Shown piece by piece: positions 6,849-17,530 of a stretch of DNA of 19,905 nt (within the stretch, counting starts at the first letter, position 1; every line of letters begins with the position of its first letter). The DNA comes from Bacillota bacterium. GTDB taxonomy: Bacteria > Bacillota > Proteinivoracia > UBA4975. A model generated the notes under the pieces. It was not told the origin of the DNA, searched no databases, and was given only the letters and a program-made list of their open reading frames with translations. The DNA lies in contig JAAYHI010000009.1 in assembly GCA_012727415.1 (NCBI GenBank), positions 1 to 19,905 on the forward strand, read 5' to 3'. A program made the position numbers and the translations under genes.

Positions 6849-7790
6849 CTTGTCATATGGAATACCCGCGGCCTTTGGCCCCTGAGATTTCTTTGAGGTA
6901 AAGGCCAGGACTATTAAGGTTGCCACAAAGGGCACCATTTTAAAGAAGTTGCTGGGAATACCCAGGTTTAACAAAAAGGGAATGCTGGAATAAGTGGAGG
7001 CGATGGCTTTCATCAGGCCGAAAAACAGGGAGGCATATAGTATGCGCATGGGTTTCCACTGGCCGAAGATCAGCACTGCCAGGGCGAGGAAACCGTATCC
7101 CGCCACCGTAGCATTGAAGTTGGTGGAAGTGGGTATGACAAATATCAAACCGCCGATGCCTGCCAAAAACCCGGAGATCATCACGCCTGCATAGCGAATT
7201 TTGTAGACATTGATTCCCACCGAATCCGCCGCATGGGGATGCTCACCGCAGGCCCGCAGCCGCAGGCCAAATCGGGTTCTGTACAAGACAATTGTGGAGA
7301 CTATCAGGATCAGGATTCCCAGGTATGTGGTAATATAGGCATCCTTGAATAATACATCTCCCAGGCCGGGAATATCACCCAGCACAGACACCTTTGGAAT
7401 CCGGAATGTATTGTTAAAGTTAATCTGCTGCACATTCTGAAGCATCCGGGCCACATATATTGCCACCGCCGGCGTCAGCATGTTGATGGCAGTACCGCTG
7501 ATGACCTGGTTGGCCTTCATATTAATGGAGGCATAGGCATGGAGCAGGGAAATCAGAATTCCGGAAAGGCCTGCAATGAGGAGGGCCAGCAACAGAAGCA
7601 ACTGCCCCGACATAGTGTCCTGCACAGAGTTGATAAACAAGATGCTGGTAAAGGCACCAAAGACCATAATGCCTTCCAGGGCAATGTTGACAACCCCGCT
7701 GCGCTCTGAAAACATGCCCCCCAAAGCGACAATCAACAAGGGTATTGAGTAGGTCAAAGCCTGCCTCATGACAAAGAAAACAGTACTCAT
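6837..7790 (-). CDS. nupQ: Nucleoside-type ABC importer permease (YufQ/NupQ family)
   Basis: Integral membrane subunit of 317 aa, BPD_transp_2 type, with about eight to nine hydrophobic segments. The segment FSERSGVVNIALEGIMVFGA near residues 28-47 is the signature of this permease family. The loop RACGEHPHAADSVGINVYKIRYAG around residues 178-201 is the conserved cytoplasmic coupling region that faces the ATPase. Its ATG overlaps the preceding permease stop as ATGA (7787-7790), so the two are translationally coupled and probably made in equal amounts. Members of the family import nucleosides or related compounds in Bacillus (NupNOPQ) and purine nucleosides in spirochaetes; the exact substrate here is inferred, not shown. 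Confidence 0.88.
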   Translation of the reverse strand: MSTVFFVMRQALTYSIPLLIVALGGMFSERSGVVNIALEGIMVFGAFTSILFINSVQDTMSGQLLLLLALLIAGLSGILISLLHAYASINMKANQVISGTAINMLTPAVAIYVARMLQNVQQINFNNTFRIPKVSVLGDIPGLGDVLFKDAYITTYLGILILIVSTIVLYRTRFGLRLRACGEHPHAADSVGINVYKIRYAGVMISGFLAGIGGLIFVIPTSTNFNATVAGYGFLALAVLIFGQWKPMRILYASLFFGLMKAIASTYSSIPFLLNLGIPSNFFKMVPFVATLIVLAFTSKKSQGPKAAGIPYDKSLR

Positions 7791-8869
7791 TGCTCCTTCT
7801 CCCCTCCCAGTCTAAGCCTTCGCCTCTGAATGACATCCCGGATAATCAAGGCAAAGGCGCTAAAATAGATGATGGAGGCAACAATGATGTCAATAACCTC
7901 GGGCACATAATCATAGAGCTGCAAGTAATCGCCCCCTACTGTAAGGAAGCCTATGAATAAGCCCGAGAAGAGAATGCCTATGGGATTGGACATTCCCAGC
8001 AGAGCTACGGGAATTCCGGTAAACCCTTCAGCGGCCAGGACGTCAACTACTTCTATATACTTTCCCGTCCCCGCCAGATGTAGCAGCCCGCCTCCCAATC
8101 CTGCCAGTGCACCGGCTATGACCATTGACAGCACTATACTGCGTCTTTCATTGATACCCGCATACTTGCTGGCGTGCCGGTTGAAGCCGACGGCTTTTAA
8201 CTCATAGCCGAAGGTCGTCTTGTTGAGAATGATATAGATGACGATTACTGCCAAAATAGCGACAAAAAAGCCGGCATTGACATTGGACTTGGGGAAAATT
8301 TTATCCAGGCCCATTCTTGGAATAATGGCGCTCTTGGCCACCGGCATGGACTGATTGCGCAGCCGGTCGTAGATATTGTATTGAACGAGGTAGTTGACCA
8401 GGTACATGCCAATGTAATTCATCATAATAGAAGATATAACTTCATGGACATTGGCAAAGGCCTTGAGAATTCCCGGCAGCAGTGCCCACAATGCTCCGAA
8501 AACTATCGATACCAGCAAGGCAACTATCCAGTGCACAGATCCCAGTTGGGGAAATTTAATGCCAATGAGGACTGCGCCGAAAGCACCGACAATAAACTGG
8601 CCGGGGGTGCCGATGTTAAAGAGCCCCGTCTTAAAAGCAAAGCCCACTGACAAGCCGGTGAGAACAATCGGCGTTGCGAAGTACATTACCCTGCCGATAC
8701 TGCGCATATCCCGAAAGGCACCCGTTATAATTGTGGAAACCCCCCCCAGTGCCTGCCCGGGATTGCTGATTAAAAGAATGACAAAGCCAAATAGCAAACC
8801 GACGACAATGGCAAGAATTGAGGGCAAAAAGCTAAGAATCGTTTCTTTTAGCTTATCAGGCCGTTTCAA
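7787..8869 (-). CDS. nupP: Nucleoside-type ABC importer permease (YufP/NupP family)
   Basis: Second membrane subunit of the same importer, 360 aa, BPD_transp_2 type. After a first membrane helix (about residues 13-33), the segment GFAFKTGLFNIGTPGQFIVGAF (about 76-97) is the family signature. The loop AVGFNRHASKYAGINERRSIVLSM (about 224-247) is the coupling region for the ATPase. The long N-terminal region before that segment distinguishes YufP-type from the shorter YufQ-type permease. Its start overlaps the ATPase stop at 8866-8869 as ATGA and its own stop overlaps the next permease start, giving a tightly coupled three-gene run. Expected to pair with the 317-aa permease as a heterodimeric channel. 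Confidence 0.88.
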   Translation of the reverse strand: MKRPDKLKETILSFLPSILAIVVGLLFGFVILLISNPGQALGGVSTIITGAFRDMRSIGRVMYFATPIVLTGLSVGFAFKTGLFNIGTPGQFIVGAFGAVLIGIKFPQLGSVHWIVALLVSIVFGALWALLPGILKAFANVHEVISSIMMNYIGMYLVNYLVQYNIYDRLRNQSMPVAKSAIIPRMGLDKIFPKSNVNAGFFVAILAVIVIYIILNKTTFGYELKAVGFNRHASKYAGINERRSIVLSMVIAGALAGLGGGLLHLAGTGKYIEVVDVLAAEGFTGIPVALLGMSNPIGILFSGLFIGFLTVGGDYLQLYDYVPEVIDIIVASIIYFSAFALIIRDVIQRRRLRLGGEKEQ

Positions 8870-10410
8870 TGCACTTCCCTCCCAGCTTCACCAGGAGCTG
8901 AGCCAGCCATATACAGGCCCAATTCCTGGACTGTGATTTCTTCGGGATTGAGGTCAGCAACAATAGAACCTTCATAAATGACGAGGATGCGGTCGCTGAG
9001 ATTCATCACCTCGTCCAATTCCAAGGAAACTAAAAGCACTGCTTTGCCGGAATCCCGCTGTTCAACCAGTTTTTTATGAATATACTCAATGGCACCGACA
9101 TCCAGGCCCCGGGTTGGCTGGACGGCAACCAGTAAGTCCGGATCCCTGTCGATTTCTCTGGCGACAATAGCCTTTTGCTGATTGCCGCCCGACATACTGC
9201 GGGCAGGAGTAATAGCTCCCTGGCCGCTGCGAATGTCGAATTCCTCAATGAGGCGGTTTGCGTAGGCAATGATATTGTCACGCCGCAAAAACCCGTGGGA
9301 TTGAAACTCATCGGTAAAATACCTTTGTAAAATCAAATTTTCCCCCAAGGTATAATCCAGCACAAGGCCATGTTTATGCCGGTCTTCGGGAATATGGGCG
9401 AGGCCGTTGGTGTTCCGATAGCGAACACTCTGCCTGGTGATGTCTTTGCCGTTAAGGGCCACTTTGCCGCTATCGGGGTGTATCAGCCCGGTAAGAGCGT
9501 GGACCAGCTCGGTCTGGCCGTTGCCGTCAATGCCGGCGATGCAGACTATCTCTCCCCGGTGCACCTGAAAACTGACGTCTTTGACCACAGCCTTGGTATG
9601 CCCCTGGCGGTGGGAATTGACACAGAGATTTTCCACTGTCAAAACAGGCTCGCCTGCTGCCTGGGGCTGAAGTTCAATTTCCAAATCTACCTTTCGCCCC
9701 ACCATCATCTCGGAAAGGGATTCCTTTGTGGCGGAGGCCACATCGACTACACCAATTAATTTCCCCCGGCGCAAGACGGTGCAGCGGTCGGCTGCTTCCT
9801 TAATTTCATTGAGTTTGTGGGTAATAAAGATGATAGATTTCCCCTCGGCAGCCAACCCGCGCATGGTGTGCATAAGTTCTTCAATCTCCTGGGGGGTAAG
9901 GACTGCAGTAGGTTCGTCAAAGATGAGAATATCATTATTCCTGTACAGCATCTTAAGAATTTCCACCCGTTGCTGCATACCTACGGTGATGTCGGACACC
10001 AGGGCGTCGGGATCTACCTTAAGGCCATATTTCTCGCTGAGGGCATCAACTTTTTCCCGGGCCTCCTCCATCTGCAACAGCCCCCCCGACACTGTCTCCA
10101 TACCGAGGACAATGTTTTGAAGGACTGTAAAAGTGTCCACTAACATAAAATGTTGGTGAACCATGCCAATCCCCAGGGCATTGGCTGTCCGGGGGCCATC
10201 AATCTTTACCTCTTTCCCCCGTATCTTGATTACACCTTTTTCCGGTTGGTACAAACCAAAGAGCACATTCATTAAGGTGGATTTGCCGGCGCCATTTTCC
10301 CCCAGCAGGGCATGGATTTCACCCTTTTTCACCTGCAATGTAACCCCGTCGTTGGCCACGATGCCTGGGAACTCTTTGGTGATGTCCAACATTTCAATAA
10401 TATAATCCAT
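8866..10410 (-). CDS. nupO: Double-domain ABC ATPase (YufO/NupO family)
   Basis: Cytosolic 514-aa ATPase with two tandem nucleotide-binding domains, as in RbsA-type importers. Domain 1 has Walker A GENGAGKST (37-45), signature VGMQQRVEI and Walker B ILIFDEPTAVL. Domain 2 has a degenerate Walker A (GIDGNGQTEL), signature MSGGNQQKAI and the Walker B region AVQPTRGLDVG, where Gln replaces the catalytic Glu; this asymmetry is normal in the family, with one competent site. The ATG at 10410 has AGGAGG six bases upstream. It lies about 120 nt after the lipoprotein gene, with a strong hairpin between them, and overlaps the next permease by 4 nt. The frame and length are intact. Confidence 0.92.
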   Translation of the reverse strand: MDYIIEMLDITKEFPGIVANDGVTLQVKKGEIHALLGENGAGKSTLMNVLFGLYQPEKGVIKIRGKEVKIDGPRTANALGIGMVHQHFMLVDTFTVLQNIVLGMETVSGGLLQMEEAREKVDALSEKYGLKVDPDALVSDITVGMQQRVEILKMLYRNNDILIFDEPTAVLTPQEIEELMHTMRGLAAEGKSIIFITHKLNEIKEAADRCTVLRRGKLIGVVDVASATKESLSEMMVGRKVDLEIELQPQAAGEPVLTVENLCVNSHRQGHTKAVVKDVSFQVHRGEIVCIAGIDGNGQTELVHALTGLIHPDSGKVALNGKDITRQSVRYRNTNGLAHIPEDRHKHGLVLDYTLGENLILQRYFTDEFQSHGFLRRDNIIAYANRLIEEFDIRSGQGAITPARSMSGGNQQKAIVAREIDRDPDLLVAVQPTRGLDVGAIEYIHKKLVEQRDSGKAVLLVSLELDEVMNLSDRILVIYEGSIVADLNPEEITVQELGLYMAGSAPGEAGREVH

Positions 10411-10480
10411 GGGCTCCCTCCTAACCTATATACGCTCTGATTATATATAGAAATATTATCATGAAAGAAAAAAATCAGCA

Positions 10481-10516
10481 AATAAAATAAGCAGCATCAC
10501 ATAATGTGATGCTGCT
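10481..10516 (-). terminator. Terminator/attenuator hairpin between lipoprotein and ATPase genes
   Basis: On the minus strand AGCAGCATCAC pairs perfectly over 11 bp with GTGATGCTGCT (loop ATTAT), then TATTTTATTT follows. It lies just after the lipoprotein stop codon and before the ATPase gene. Such a hairpin commonly stops most transcripts so that the binding protein is made in excess over the membrane subunits. A TATAAT-like hexamer lies further downstream (around 10440), but without a recognisable -35. Confidence 0.8.
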
Positions 10517-10529
10517 AACAGTATAACAA

Positions 10530-11630
10530 CTATTCTACGAATGTGACTTTGGTGACAGTAAGAGTAATGTCAGAAGCATCGGTTTTGTCGGTATCCTTGA
10601 GGATATCGATTTCACCGGCGACTAATTTAGCATAGATGGCATCGTAGTCTTCCTGGGTAAAGGTTTTGAACTTGGATGTTTCCATGGGCAGGCCAATGCC
10701 GTCTACTTTAGCATCCAGAGTTACGCTCTGGCCACCGGGGAATGTGCCTCCATAGAAAGCTTCGATGCCGTCATAGACGGAAATTGAAAGCATCTTCATG
10801 GAAGAAGTGATGACGGTGCGGGATTCGTTAGACTGGTCGACGTCAACGCCGATAACAGCCTTGTCAGCTTCTTCAGCTGCAGACATTACTGAGTTGCCGA
10901 CGGCGCCGCCGCAAGCGAAGATAACTTCGGTTCCGGCTTCGTACCAACCTGCCGCCAAGGTCTTGGCTTCGGGGCTGGCTTCAAAGGTCCCGGTGTAGTG
11001 GTACATAATTTCAATGTCGCTGATGCCCATTTCCTTGGCGGCATATTCTGCGCCCTGGACAAAGCCATAGCCAAAGCGGACAACTGCGGGAACGGCCATG
11101 CCGCCCATAAAGCCTAACTTCTTGTAGCCGTCTTTGACAGCCGCATATCCAGCCAGGAAACCGGCTTGTTCTTCAGCGTAGAAAACTGAATAGACATTGC
11201 TTTCAATTCTGTATGTTGGGCCGCCCTCTTTTTCCCAGTCACCATCGTTGGGAGAACCATCGAGAATGATGAACTTGGTGTCAGGATAGAGGTCCTGAGC
11301 TTCGAACACTGCGGGCTCGAACAAGAAGCCTGGGCAGACGATTAATTTTGCGCCGCCCTTTACAGCCAGGTCGATGGAATCCAAGTATGCTGCAGTGGTC
11401 TTTTCCGCAGGCTGATAGTACTTGTAGGTTATATTCTTCTCTTCAGCATACTTTTTCAGACCTTCCCATGCACCCTGGTTAAAGGACTTGTCGTCGATTG
11501 TGCCGATGTCAGTTACCAATGCAAGTTCGTACTTGTCCTCTTGACCAGGATCGGGATCAGTGTCTTTGTTACATGCGGCTAAAGGCAGGACTAATGCCAG
11601 AGCCAGTAACACAACTAAGAATTTCTTCAC
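10530..11630 (-). CDS. nupN: BMP-family substrate-binding lipoprotein of nucleoside-type importer
   Basis: Extracellular receptor subunit of the ABC importer encoded downstream, 366 aa. The N-terminus is a lipoprotein signal: KK followed by a hydrophobic stretch and the lipobox LPLAAC with the lipidated Cys near residue 19. The mature part begins with the BMP/PnrA-like motif ALVTDIGTIDDKSFNQGAWE and continues as a two-lobed periplasmic-binding fold. I chose the GTG at 11630 because the lysines and signal peptide start there and AAGGAGG lies 10 nt upstream; the longer frame to 11759 runs through the promoter and adds a non-signal segment. The gene has its own strong promoter and is followed by a hairpin. 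Related proteins bind purine nucleosides (PnrA of Treponema); the ligand here is inferred. Confidence 0.9.
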   Translation of the reverse strand: MKKFLVVLLALALVLPLAACNKDTDPDPGQEDKYELALVTDIGTIDDKSFNQGAWEGLKKYAEEKNITYKYYQPAEKTTAAYLDSIDLAVKGGAKLIVCPGFLFEPAVFEAQDLYPDTKFIILDGSPNDGDWEKEGGPTYRIESNVYSVFYAEEQAGFLAGYAAVKDGYKKLGFMGGMAVPAVVRFGYGFVQGAEYAAKEMGISDIEIMYHYTGTFEASPEAKTLAAGWYEAGTEVIFACGGAVGNSVMSAAEEADKAVIGVDVDQSNESRTVITSSMKMLSISVYDGIEAFYGGTFPGGQSVTLDAKVDGIGLPMETSKFKTFTQEDYDAIYAKLVAGEIDILKDTDKTDASDITLTVTKVTFVE

Positions 11631-11672
11631 AGCAGAACACCCTCCTTGTATTTGTGAAAATACTACTATAGT

Positions 11673-11701
11673 ACTATACACCAAGGCCCAAATATTTTCA
11701 A
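11673..11701 (-). promoter_or_regulatory. Promoter of the nucleoside importer operon
   Basis: On the minus strand TTGAAA (11701-11696), a 17-nt spacer, then TATAGT (11678-11673). This is close to the sigma-A consensus and 43 nt upstream of the lipoprotein GTG start. The -10 area contains a short repeated AGTA/CTATAGTA pattern whose meaning is unclear. Confidence 0.75.
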
Positions 11702-11725
11702 CCTTTCGGTGTCCCTGTGCTCCCC

Positions 11726-11767
11726 AAAACCAAAATAATCCATGCCCGGAAGAGGGCATGGATTATT
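11726..11767 (-). terminator. Rho-independent terminator of the opp operon
   Basis: On the minus strand a perfect 14-bp stem, AATAATCCATGCCC with its complement GGGCATGGATTATT (11734-11767), loop TCTTCC, is followed by TTGGTTTTGG. It begins 4 nt after the stop of the small membrane protein and separates the opp operon from the nucleoside importer promoter. Confidence 0.85.
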
Positions 11768-11946
11768 AGGTTTAACGAATAAACAGCAGGTAGATTGAAC
11801 CATAGATCACAGCTAAGATCAGCAACAAAGGGAGACCAAGGGTGAGGAATGCGGCAATAAGCATTGCCAGGAAATCGTTCTTTTCTAAGCCGCCAACACT
11901 TGAAATCTTGCGATAGTGCTCATCGACCTCTTCCTCGCTATATTTT

Positions 11947-13468
<1,522 letters not shown>

Positions 13469-13479
<11 letters not shown>

Positions 13480-14464
13480 TGTTTCTCACTCCCTTCTGAG
13501 GATAGAAACATCTGACGGACTGCACATCGCTGACAGGAATCAAATCTGGTTCCTCCTGCTGGCAACGGGCAGTAGCGTACTTACACCGAGGGGCAAACTT
13601 GCAGCCCGCTGGCAGGTCCAGGGGATGGGGAACTGCACCGGGAATAGCCTCCAGGCGGTCTCCCTGATTGCCGCTAAGGAGAGGAATAGACCGCAGCAAA
13701 GCTTCGGTGTAGGGATGGGAGTACTTATCCCGGTTCTTGAAAATATAATCCACGGGGGCAGTCTCCACTACCTGGCCGCAATACATAACTGCGACATCAT
13801 CTGCCATTTGGTTTATTACACCCAAGTCATGAGTAATAAACATGATAGAAGCGTTGAAGTCTTCCTTAAGCTCGTTCATCAGGCGCAAAATCTGAGCCTG
13901 AATGGTAACATCCAAGGCTGTCGTAGGTTCATCAGCAATTAACAGCTTTGGCCGGCAAGCCAGGGCGATGGCTATCATAACCCGTTGCCGCATGCCCCCG
14001 GAAAGCTGGTGAGGATACTGGAGTACTACTTCTTCGGGGTTGGGAATCTTTACAGCCCGCAGCATTTCAATTGATTGCTCATGGGCCTCTTGTTTGCTAA
14101 GGCCCTGGTGCAGCATCAATACTTCACTGATTTGTCTGCTGGCATTAAAGACAGGGTTAAGAGAGGTCATGGGTTCCTGGAAAATCATCGAAATGGAGTT
14201 CCCCCGAATATCGTACAACTCTTCCTGCTTTAATTCGGAAATCAGGCGGCCATCAAAATAGATCTCGCCTTCATAGATTTTCTGATTTGATTCAAAGAGC
14301 TTGAGGATGCTAAGGGCCATCTGACTCTTGCCGCTGCCGGACTCGCCGACAATGCCCAGAGTCTTGCCTCTGTCCAAGCTGAGGGAGACCCCGTACACAG
14401 CCTTAATCAGCCCTCTGCGGGTTTCAAAATAAGTGTGCAAATTTTTAATTTCTAGCAAGCTCAT
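13469..14464 (-). CDS. oppD: Oligopeptide ABC ATPase OppD
   Basis: Second ATPase subunit of the peptide importer, 331 aa, normal size. Walker A is GESGSGKSQ (40-48), the Q-loop IFQEPMTSLNP, the signature LSGGMRQR, Walker B LLIADEPTTALD, and the H-loop THDLGV. The C-terminal oligo_HPY region has GCKFAPRCKYATARC and a later RCFYP; this four-cysteine arrangement holds an iron-sulfur cluster in at least one structurally studied DppD. The ATG at 14464 is preceded by AGGGGGTGAG, and the gene sits 11 nt after the oppC stop. Unlike its partner OppF it has no insertion. Confidence 0.93.
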
Positions 14465-14475
14465 TTTCTCACCCC

Positions 14476-16374
14476 CTATTTCTCACTTGCTTTTGGATCC
14501 ATTGCGTCCCTGAGAGCGTCCCCAATGAGGTTGACGCTGAGGGCAGCAAAGACGACAGCAAGTCCAGGTATTACCCATCTCCACCAGTAGTATTCAATAA
14601 CTGTGGCTTTTTGGGCGGAGTCTAACATATTGCCCCAGGAAGGAGTTGGGGGCGCAACGCCGAAACCGAGGAAGGACAATGCAGATTCCATCAGCAAGGC
14701 ACTGGCATATCCCAGGGTCACATTGACGATGACCAGGTTAAAAATGTTGGGAAGAATATGCCGCACCATGATGTTTCTCTGCTTGACACCTAATGCCCTT
14801 GCAGCCAGGACGAAGTCCTTTTCTCTTTCCAGCAGTAAATGTGCTCTGATAAGACGGGCCAGTCCGGGCCAGTTGAGGAAGCCGAGGATAACCATAATCA
14901 TATAGATTCTGTACATTTCCGGCACCGAGCCCGTGACAATTGTGGACAAGGTAATGGCCAAAGGCATAAAGTGTATCGAAATGACCACGTCGGTAAAGCG
15001 CATGAGGACATTGTCAACCCAACCGCCGAAATAACCGGAAACCAAGCCGATGATCAGGGCGATAATAACCGAGATAATCATGGCGATGGCGCCAACGGTC
15101 AGAGAAATACGGCCGCCATGAATGAGGCGGGTCAAATTATCCCTGCCAAACTGGTCGGAACCAAAGATAAAGCCCTCGTGTCCCCAGGCGGAGATGGTTC
15201 CGTCCTCAGCGACGGCAAAGTTTTGGAAGATATCGGAGTATACGGCAACATACTTGGTGTGTTTGGCTTCCTTGGGCATCTTCAACTGGTTGAAATGATT
15301 TGCCCCCCAGTACACCAACTCGCCGTTATCCAGCAATAAGCCAAAGTTGTTTTTGCCGCCAAAAAGGTCCACTACATTGCCTTCAAATTCCGGGATATTA
15401 AGAAGGCCATGCATAACGCTGCCCCAGATATGGAGCTTGCCCTCAGAATCCAGGGCCATAGCTGCCCTTCCGGAAGTAGTAAAATCGACTACTTTTACAC
15501 TGCCATCGGTGAGTTCCTCGGGAATATCAGAAATTTCGTTGCCTTCAGTGCCAAAAACACCAATTGTGCCGTCATCCAGCAAAACCACAACGTTCAAAGG
15601 CGTAATTTCTGCATGAACGATTCTCCCCTGGTATGCAGCAGGAACTATATCCTGACGGGTAGCTAAAGTGCTGCCCCAGATATAAATTTCACCGTTCTCC
15701 AAGAGGATACCGGTAACACCTTCTCCGGCCAGGAGCTGCCTGACAGCAGTGGTCTGAATTTTCATCTTGACGTTTTGCGGCACTTCCAGCTGCGAAAAGT
15801 TGTTGTATCCAAAGCCGTAGAATTTGCCGTCTTCAGATATGGCTACCCAGAAGCGGTCCCCGGCTGCAATGTGAGCGATTTTCCCCTGGGGAAAATCCTT
15901 GGGCAGCTTAAATATGCTGGTAGCCCTGCCACTGAGGTAGATGGGCTGTTTGCCCCAGATATAGACATTGCCCTGATTGGTAAGAGCAACCGAAAATGAG
16001 ATTCCCGACGAAATCTCCTTGACGCCCTCTTTGACAATAGCAGAGGGGTACTTCAGATAGTTAGCTCCCGGGCGGACATTGGAAAGAGCGGGTTCCTGGT
16101 AGGATTCGTCAATAGGACGAAGCTCGGAGCCGACAAAGGAGAACAGCAAAATAAGGATAAAAGCGATTACGCCAACAACCCCTAGTTTAGTGCGGATAAA
16201 GTTCTTGATTATTGTCTGGGTCGGCGTCTGCAGAGCTTCTTCCTCTAAAACTGACAAGGGATCCTTTTCCCTCACGAACAGGCGCTTAAACATAGAGCCA
16301 AAGGACTTTCCAAGTTTGACGCCCGTAGATTCTTTGGGATGGGTATTAGGCTCGTGCACTGTTTTCTTTTCCAT
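14476..16374 (-). CDS. oppC: Oligopeptide permease OppC with inserted RCC1-like beta-propeller
   Basis: Membrane subunit of the peptide importer, 632 aa, against about 300 for usual OppC. Residues 1-63 are a hydrophilic cytoplasmic tail, 64-82 form the first membrane helix, and from 404 (FGSDQFGRDNLTRL) to the end the protein is a normal OppC core with the EAA-type loop AARALGVKQRNIMVRHILPN. Between them, about residues 117-402, are seven repeats of 39-48 residues, each ending in a D/N/E-G...WG or FG motif (WG/FG at 140, 188, 233, 274, 317, 356 and 397), some followed by SQLEVP or NQLKMP. This is the pattern of RCC1-type propeller blades, so a full seven-bladed propeller is placed on the outer side of the membrane. 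The ATG at 16374 has AGGGAG upstream; it starts 11 nt after the oppB stop. Confidence 0.9.
   Translation of the reverse strand: MEKKTVHEPNTHPKESTGVKLGKSFGSMFKRLFVREKDPLSVLEEEALQTPTQTIIKNFIRTKLGVVGVIAFILILLFSFVGSELRPIDESYQEPALSNVRPGANYLKYPSAIVKEGVKEISSGISFSVALTNQGNVYIWGKQPIYLSGRATSIFKLPKDFPQGKIAHIAAGDRFWVAISEDGKFYGFGYNNFSQLEVPQNVKMKIQTTAVRQLLAGEGVTGILLENGEIYIWGSTLATRQDIVPAAYQGRIVHAEITPLNVVVLLDDGTIGVFGTEGNEISDIPEELTDGSVKVVDFTTSGRAAMALDSEGKLHIWGSVMHGLLNIPEFEGNVVDLFGGKNNFGLLLDNGELVYWGANHFNQLKMPKEAKHTKYVAVYSDIFQNFAVAEDGTISAWGHEGFIFGSDQFGRDNLTRLIHGGRISLTVGAIAMIISVIIALIIGLVSGYFGGWVDNVLMRFTDVVISIHFMPLAITLSTIVTGSVPEMYRIYMIMVILGFLNWPGLARLIRAHLLLEREKDFVLAARALGVKQRNIMVRHILPNIFNLVIVNVTLGYASALLMESALSFLGFGVAPPTPSWGNMLDSAQKATVIEYYWWRWVIPGLAVVFAALSVNLIGDALRDAMDPKASEK
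15166..16026 (-). repeat. Seven RCC1-like repeats encoded within oppC
   Basis: Protein-level tandem repeats at OppC residues about 117-403. The unit consensus is roughly [SA]xG...xVALxxDGxxYxWGxNxxxQLxxP. The repeats are well diverged from each other at DNA level, so this is an old domain and not a recent duplication. Confidence 0.8.
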
Positions 16375-16385
16375 GATATCACTCC

Positions 16386-17357
16386 CTATTCCAGCTTAAT
16401 CCGAGGATCGACGATCCCATAGGTGATGTCGGCGACGATGTTAGCAGTAATGGCCAGCATTGTGCTCAGCAGGTTTAGGGTAATAACCAACATATAGTCC
16501 CTGTTGTTCAAAGCCAAAACCAGCGTATAGCCAATCCCCTTCCAGGCGAAGACCTGCTCGGTGATTGCTGAACCGCTGAGCAATGCAAAAACACTCATGA
16601 TGATGATGGTGGAAATGGGAATCAAAGCGTTGCGGAAAGCATGGGAATAAATAACCACCTTTTCCGACAGGCCCTTGGAGCGTGCGGTTCGGATATAGTC
16701 CTGGCTGAGAGCTTCAATCATCGCATTGCGCACATAGCGAATAGAACCGGCAATACTGATGATGGTTAAGCTCAGCATTGGCAGAAGCATATATTTAAAC
16801 CAGGACAAATAGTAAGCTAAGTCTTTGCCGTAAGCCGCTATAGGCATGCTGCCCGGCGGCAGCAACTTCAGTTTTAAAGCAAAAATAAAGATTAAGGACA
16901 GACCGATGAAAAAAGAAGGCATGGAATAGCCGATTAGGGAAAAGACTTGCCAGAATTTGTCGATAAGAGACCCTCGTCTGACAGCCATGACAACCCCCAC
17001 AGGCAGGATAACGGCAATCTCACAGATGGTGACAAAGACGTTGAGAATAAGGGTGTTGCGCAGAGGTTCGGCAATAACTTCTTTTACCGGCCGGTTGTTC
17101 ATCGAAGACCAGCCTAAATCTCCTGAGAGGGTTGCCGCAATCCATTTGACATACTGTACGGGCATGGGGTAATCTAAGCCCAATTTTTCGCGCATGGCTC
17201 TGTATGCAGCTTCTCTCTGTTCTTCTTTGAGAGCAGGGTTAATCATCATGCGGGCGGGATCCCCGGGCATAGCCTTTACCAAAGCAAAGATAATGATGGT
17301 AATGGCGATTACCACAGGAATCATGGAGATCAGCCTTTTTGCAAGGTACTTTAACAC
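16386..17357 (-). CDS. oppB: Oligopeptide permease OppB
   Basis: First membrane subunit of the peptide importer, 323 aa, usual size. The N-terminus MLKYLAKRLISMIPVVIAIT is the classical OppB/DppB first helix, followed by AMPGDPARMM. The outer domain GDLGWSSMNNRPVKEVIAEPLRNT is typical. The coupling loop EALSQDYIRTARSKGLSEKV binds the ATPases. The start is a GTG at 17357 with AAGGAGG 10 nt upstream; there is no in-frame ATG nearby. It follows oppA after a 233-nt gap with hairpins and precedes oppC by 11 nt. Confidence 0.93.
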   Translation of the reverse strand: MLKYLAKRLISMIPVVIAITIIIFALVKAMPGDPARMMINPALKEEQREAAYRAMREKLGLDYPMPVQYVKWIAATLSGDLGWSSMNNRPVKEVIAEPLRNTLILNVFVTICEIAVILPVGVVMAVRRGSLIDKFWQVFSLIGYSMPSFFIGLSLIFIFALKLKLLPPGSMPIAAYGKDLAYYLSWFKYMLLPMLSLTIISIAGSIRYVRNAMIEALSQDYIRTARSKGLSEKVVIYSHAFRNALIPISTIIIMSVFALLSGSAITEQVFAWKGIGYTLVLALNNRDYMLVITLNLLSTMLAITANIVADITYGIVDPRIKLE

Positions 17358-17530
17358 ATCAACACAGCCTCCTTCATGCGATAATATAAAAACTGATTTT
17401 GATCGGGATTACCAGGTAAACTGGTATAAATGACTCCATTGTGAGTATGCAGGAATTTGTATAGCAGAAACAGATGGTAAGAAAAGAAAATTTTCGCAAT
17501 ATACCCATTGGTATAACAAGTTAATTTGAT

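Noticed and set aside
6770..6856. Longer N-terminus for the aminopeptidase
   Set aside because: The extension runs into the permease gene and its stop-codon hairpin. The ATG at 6769 has a good ribosome site and a family-like N-terminus.
11631..11759. Longer N-terminus for the BMP lipoprotein
   Set aside because: It would cover the promoter and part of the opp terminator and would bury the lipoprotein signal peptide.
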